From Colimorpha_A sp045591885 (GTDB lineage: Bacteria > Bacillota > Clostridia > Oscillospirales > CAG-272), in contig JAZNTT010000029.1 of the NCBI GenBank assembly GCA_045591885.1, forward strand, positions 1 to 56,650: a DNA stretch of 56,650 bases. The letters are read 5' to 3'. How positions within the stretch are numbered: the stretch's first letter is position 1; each line of letters opens with the position of its first letter. Both the position numbers and the translations under genes were made by a program. The notes below the pieces were generated by a model. It ran no database searches. It saw nothing but the letters and a program-made list of their open reading frames with translations, and had not been told where the DNA came from. Shown piece after piece: positions 54,833 through 56,650 of this stretch.

Positions 54833-54870
54833 GAATTACATTCCGCAAACCAACAAATCATAGGTAAAAA

Positions 54871-55728
54871 ATGAAACTCACAAAAAACACAAACATTCTG
54901 ATAATAGGCCTTGGACTTATGGGCGGCTGTTACGCAATAGGTCTTAAGAAAAACGGCTATAAAGTATCCGCAATAACACGTTCCCGGTCCTCCATCGACT
55001 ACGCGCTCGAAAACGGCATTATAGATTACGGTACAACAGAGATCGATCCCGAGCTTATCGGAAAAGCCGACCTCATCATCTTTGGTCTCTACCCCGCAGT
55101 CTTCATCGACTGGATAAAGGAAAACCAGCACCTCCTCAAAGAGGGCGCGCTCATTACCGACGTAACGGGCGTAAAGACCTCAATAGTCTACGAAATTCAA
55201 AGCATCCTCCGCCCCGACGTCGAATTCGTCCCTGCGCACCCGATGGCAGGACGCGAGGTCTACGGCGTGCAAAACTCCGCGGGCGTTAACGTCTCGGAAG
55301 CAAACTTCATCGTCACGCCGACAGATAAAAACACCGAGGAAAACATCGAAACGGTAAAACAGCTCGGTCACGAGATCGGCTTTGCGCGCATCTCGACACT
55401 GACGCCCGAAGCGCACGACGAAATGATTGCGTTTCTATCCCAGCTCGCGCATTGTCTTGCAGTCGTCCTTATGACCTGTAACGACCTTAATAACCTCGAA
55501 GACTATACGGGTAACTCGTTCCGCGACCTGACCCGTATCGCACATATAAACGAAAATATGTGGAGCGAGCTTTTCATGATGAATAAAGAAGCTCTGCTCA
55601 ACCAGATGAACCTCTTTTCAAAGCAGTTCGACAAGTTGAAGAAACAGCTTGAGGACGGCGACACGGACGGCATGAAGGAAATGATGAGAAAGTCGACCCT
55701 CCGCCGTGATAAATTTGATAAAAAGTAA
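54871..55728 (+). CDS. tyrA: Prephenate dehydrogenase
   Basis: 285 residues. NAD-binding GLGLMGGCYAIGLKKNGY at the N-terminus, DVTGVKTSIV, the catalytic-region HPMAGREVYGVQNS and a helical dimerisation C-terminus. Converts prephenate to 4-hydroxyphenylpyruvate. There is no C-terminal ACT domain, so tyrosine control must act elsewhere. It follows aroA after 409 bp of repeats and precedes the DAHP synthase gene by 30 bp. AGGT-like ribosome site about eight bases upstream. Confidence 0.95.
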   Translation: MKLTKNTNILIIGLGLMGGCYAIGLKKNGYKVSAITRSRSSIDYALENGIIDYGTTEIDPELIGKADLIIFGLYPAVFIDWIKENQHLLKEGALITDVTGVKTSIVYEIQSILRPDVEFVPAHPMAGREVYGVQNSAGVNVSEANFIVTPTDKNTEENIETVKQLGHEIGFARISTLTPEAHDEMIAFLSQLAHCLAVVLMTCNDLNNLEDYTGNSFRDLTRIAHINENMWSELFMMNKEALLNQMNLFSKQFDKLKKQLEDGDTDGMKEMMRKSTLRRDKFDKK

Positions 55729-55758
55729 CCCCCCGCGTAAGAAAGGAAACCCCGCACC

Positions 55759-56650
55759 ATGAATATGGAATTTTACCGCAAATTACCGATACCGAAGGAC
55801 ATAAAGGAGCAGTACCCCCTTACCGCCGACCTCGCCGCGATCAAGACCGCCGAGGACGAGGAGATAAGAAAGGTGTTCACGGGCGAGTCGAATAAATTCA
55901 TGCTCGTAATCGGCCCCTGCTCTGCCGATAACGAGGATTCGGTAATTGATTATATATCGCGTCTGCGCAAGGTACAGGACAAGGTTTCGGATAAGATCGT
56001 AATAGTACCGAGAATATATACGAATAAACCGAGAACGACAGGCGAAGGATATAAAGGAATGCTCCATCAGCCGAATCCGAACGAGCGTCCCGATATGCTG
56101 AAGGGCATAATCGCGATCCGCGCGCTTCACATGAGAGCGCTTAAGGAAACGGGCTTCTCCTGCGCCGACGAAATGCTCTATCCCGAAAACCACCGCTACC
56201 TCTCCGACGTCCTTTCCTACGTCGCAGTCGGAGCGCGCTCAGTCGAGGACCAGCAGCACCGTCTCTGCGCAAGCGGACTTGACATTCCCTGCGGAATGAA
56301 GAACCCGACGAGCGGTGACATCTCAATAATGCTAAACTCAATAGTTGCCGCACAGCATTCGCACACCTTCATCTACCGCGGCTGGGAGGTAAAATCCCTC
56401 GGCAACCCCTTCGCACACGCGATCCTCCGCGGCTACGTAACCCGCCACGGACAGTCGATGTCTAACTATCATTACGAGGATCTAAGCGGACTTGCGGAAA
56501 CTTACGCGAAGAGCGGACTTAAAAATCCCGCGCTTATCGTTGACACGAACCATGCAAACTCCGGCAAGAAATTCCTTGAGCAGATAAGAATCGCGAAGGA
56601 GGTTCTCCACAGCACACGTCATAACGATGATGTCAAAAAGCTCGTCAAGG
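55759..56650 (+). CDS. 3-Deoxy-7-phosphoheptulonate synthase (class I, AroG-type), cut by window end
   Basis: 297 codons visible of about 340. Condenses phosphoenolpyruvate and erythrose 4-phosphate, the entry step of the shikimate pathway. IGPCSADNED, VPRIYTNKPRTTGEGYKG, SVEDQQHR, GMKNPTSGDI and VDTNHANSGKK identify the microbial AroF/G/H type with its N-terminal extension, which usually carries feedback inhibition. AAAGGAAA lies 11 bases before the ATG. It is the last visible gene of the aromatic operon; the truncation is only the window edge. Confidence 0.96.
   Translation, partial: MNMEFYRKLPIPKDIKEQYPLTADLAAIKTAEDEEIRKVFTGESNKFMLVIGPCSADNEDSVIDYISRLRKVQDKVSDKIVIVPRIYTNKPRTTGEGYKGMLHQPNPNERPDMLKGIIAIRALHMRALKETGFSCADEMLYPENHRYLSDVLSYVAVGARSVEDQQHRLCASGLDIPCGMKNPTSGDISIMLNSIVAAQHSHTFIYRGWEVKSLGNPFAHAILRGYVTRHGQSMSNYHYEDLSGLAETYAKSGLKNPALIVDTNHANSGKKFLEQIRIAKEVLHSTRHNDDVKKLVK

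Larger units (their letters stand above)
54462..54870. other. 409-bp intergenic region filled with dispersed repeats
   Basis: Contains the CCCCAAAAGCTC...GGGGAACCCC module (54577-54640), the structured repeat copy 2 (54672-54785) and the GCGGG palindrome (54808-54832). No reading frame or clear terminator; tyrA may rely on read-through or an unseen promoter. Confidence 0.7.

Overview
The window comes from a spore-forming, low-to-mid GC member of the Clostridia, most likely an uncultured Oscillospirales-type gut or rumen bacterium (inference). The evidence is a spoIIGA-sigE pair, dipicolinate synthase genes and a GerA/SpoVAF-type germination protein, together with dockerin and cohesin-like proteins, a Trp T-box, tight AGGAG-type ribosome sites and many gut-Firmicute-style GC-rich palindromic repeats. 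No rRNA, tRNA, CRISPR array, phage or IS element was seen.

Layout. 1-4604 (minus) is a housekeeping operon: phosphoesterase, small membrane protein, dCMP deaminase, membrane protein, rimI, tsaD and a truncated isocitrate dehydrogenase. 4689-5740 holds three small unknown genes. 5855-6314 holds an XRE repressor, a clear operator and the remnant of a TM2-domain gene. 6394-8005 is trpB behind a T-box leader with a Trp specifier. 8042-9882 is a SpoVAF-like gene with a forespore-type promoter, followed by a half-size TauE/SafE gene. 10098-16951 is an extracellular carbohydrate region: an orphan solute-binding lipoprotein, two DUF4091 lipoproteins and a lectin/glucanase-fold protein. 17121-19533 holds a small membrane protein, a HEPN/nucleotidyltransferase pair with a degenerate nucleotidyltransferase, a solitary mazF and pgeF. 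19550-22410 is a P-type cation ATPase behind a yybP-ykoY manganese riboswitch. 22461-26551 is a leucine-rich-repeat protein, then spoIIGA, sigE, dpaA and dpaB. 26582-29772 is a dockerin protein with a membrane-anchored cohesin-like protein.

29919-40722 (minus) is a ten-gene surface-glycan operon with one consensus promoter: glycosyltransferases, a CDP-glycerol glycerophosphotransferase-like enzyme, a sugar/alcohol nucleotidyltransferase and a Wzm/Wzt-type ABC exporter. 40999-43571 (minus) is an isolated four-gene operon: HPr-kinase-like ATPase, PqqD-type RiPP-recognition protein, S24/S26 peptidase and PF14907-type nucleotidyltransferase. It has no core RiPP synthetase or visible precursor, and I regard it as the best candidate for an undescribed system here. 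43689-48467 (minus) holds an M23/G5 peptidase, rsmI, a tRNA methyltransferase and an aminotransferase. From 48545 to the end (plus) runs an aromatic amino acid supraoperon: pheA, aroB, aroC, an aroE-aroK fusion, aroA, tyrA and a truncated DAHP synthase.

Several intergenic regions carry dispersed palindromic repeats. One family shows paired-base covariation between its two copies and supplies the ribosome-binding sequence of spoIIGA.
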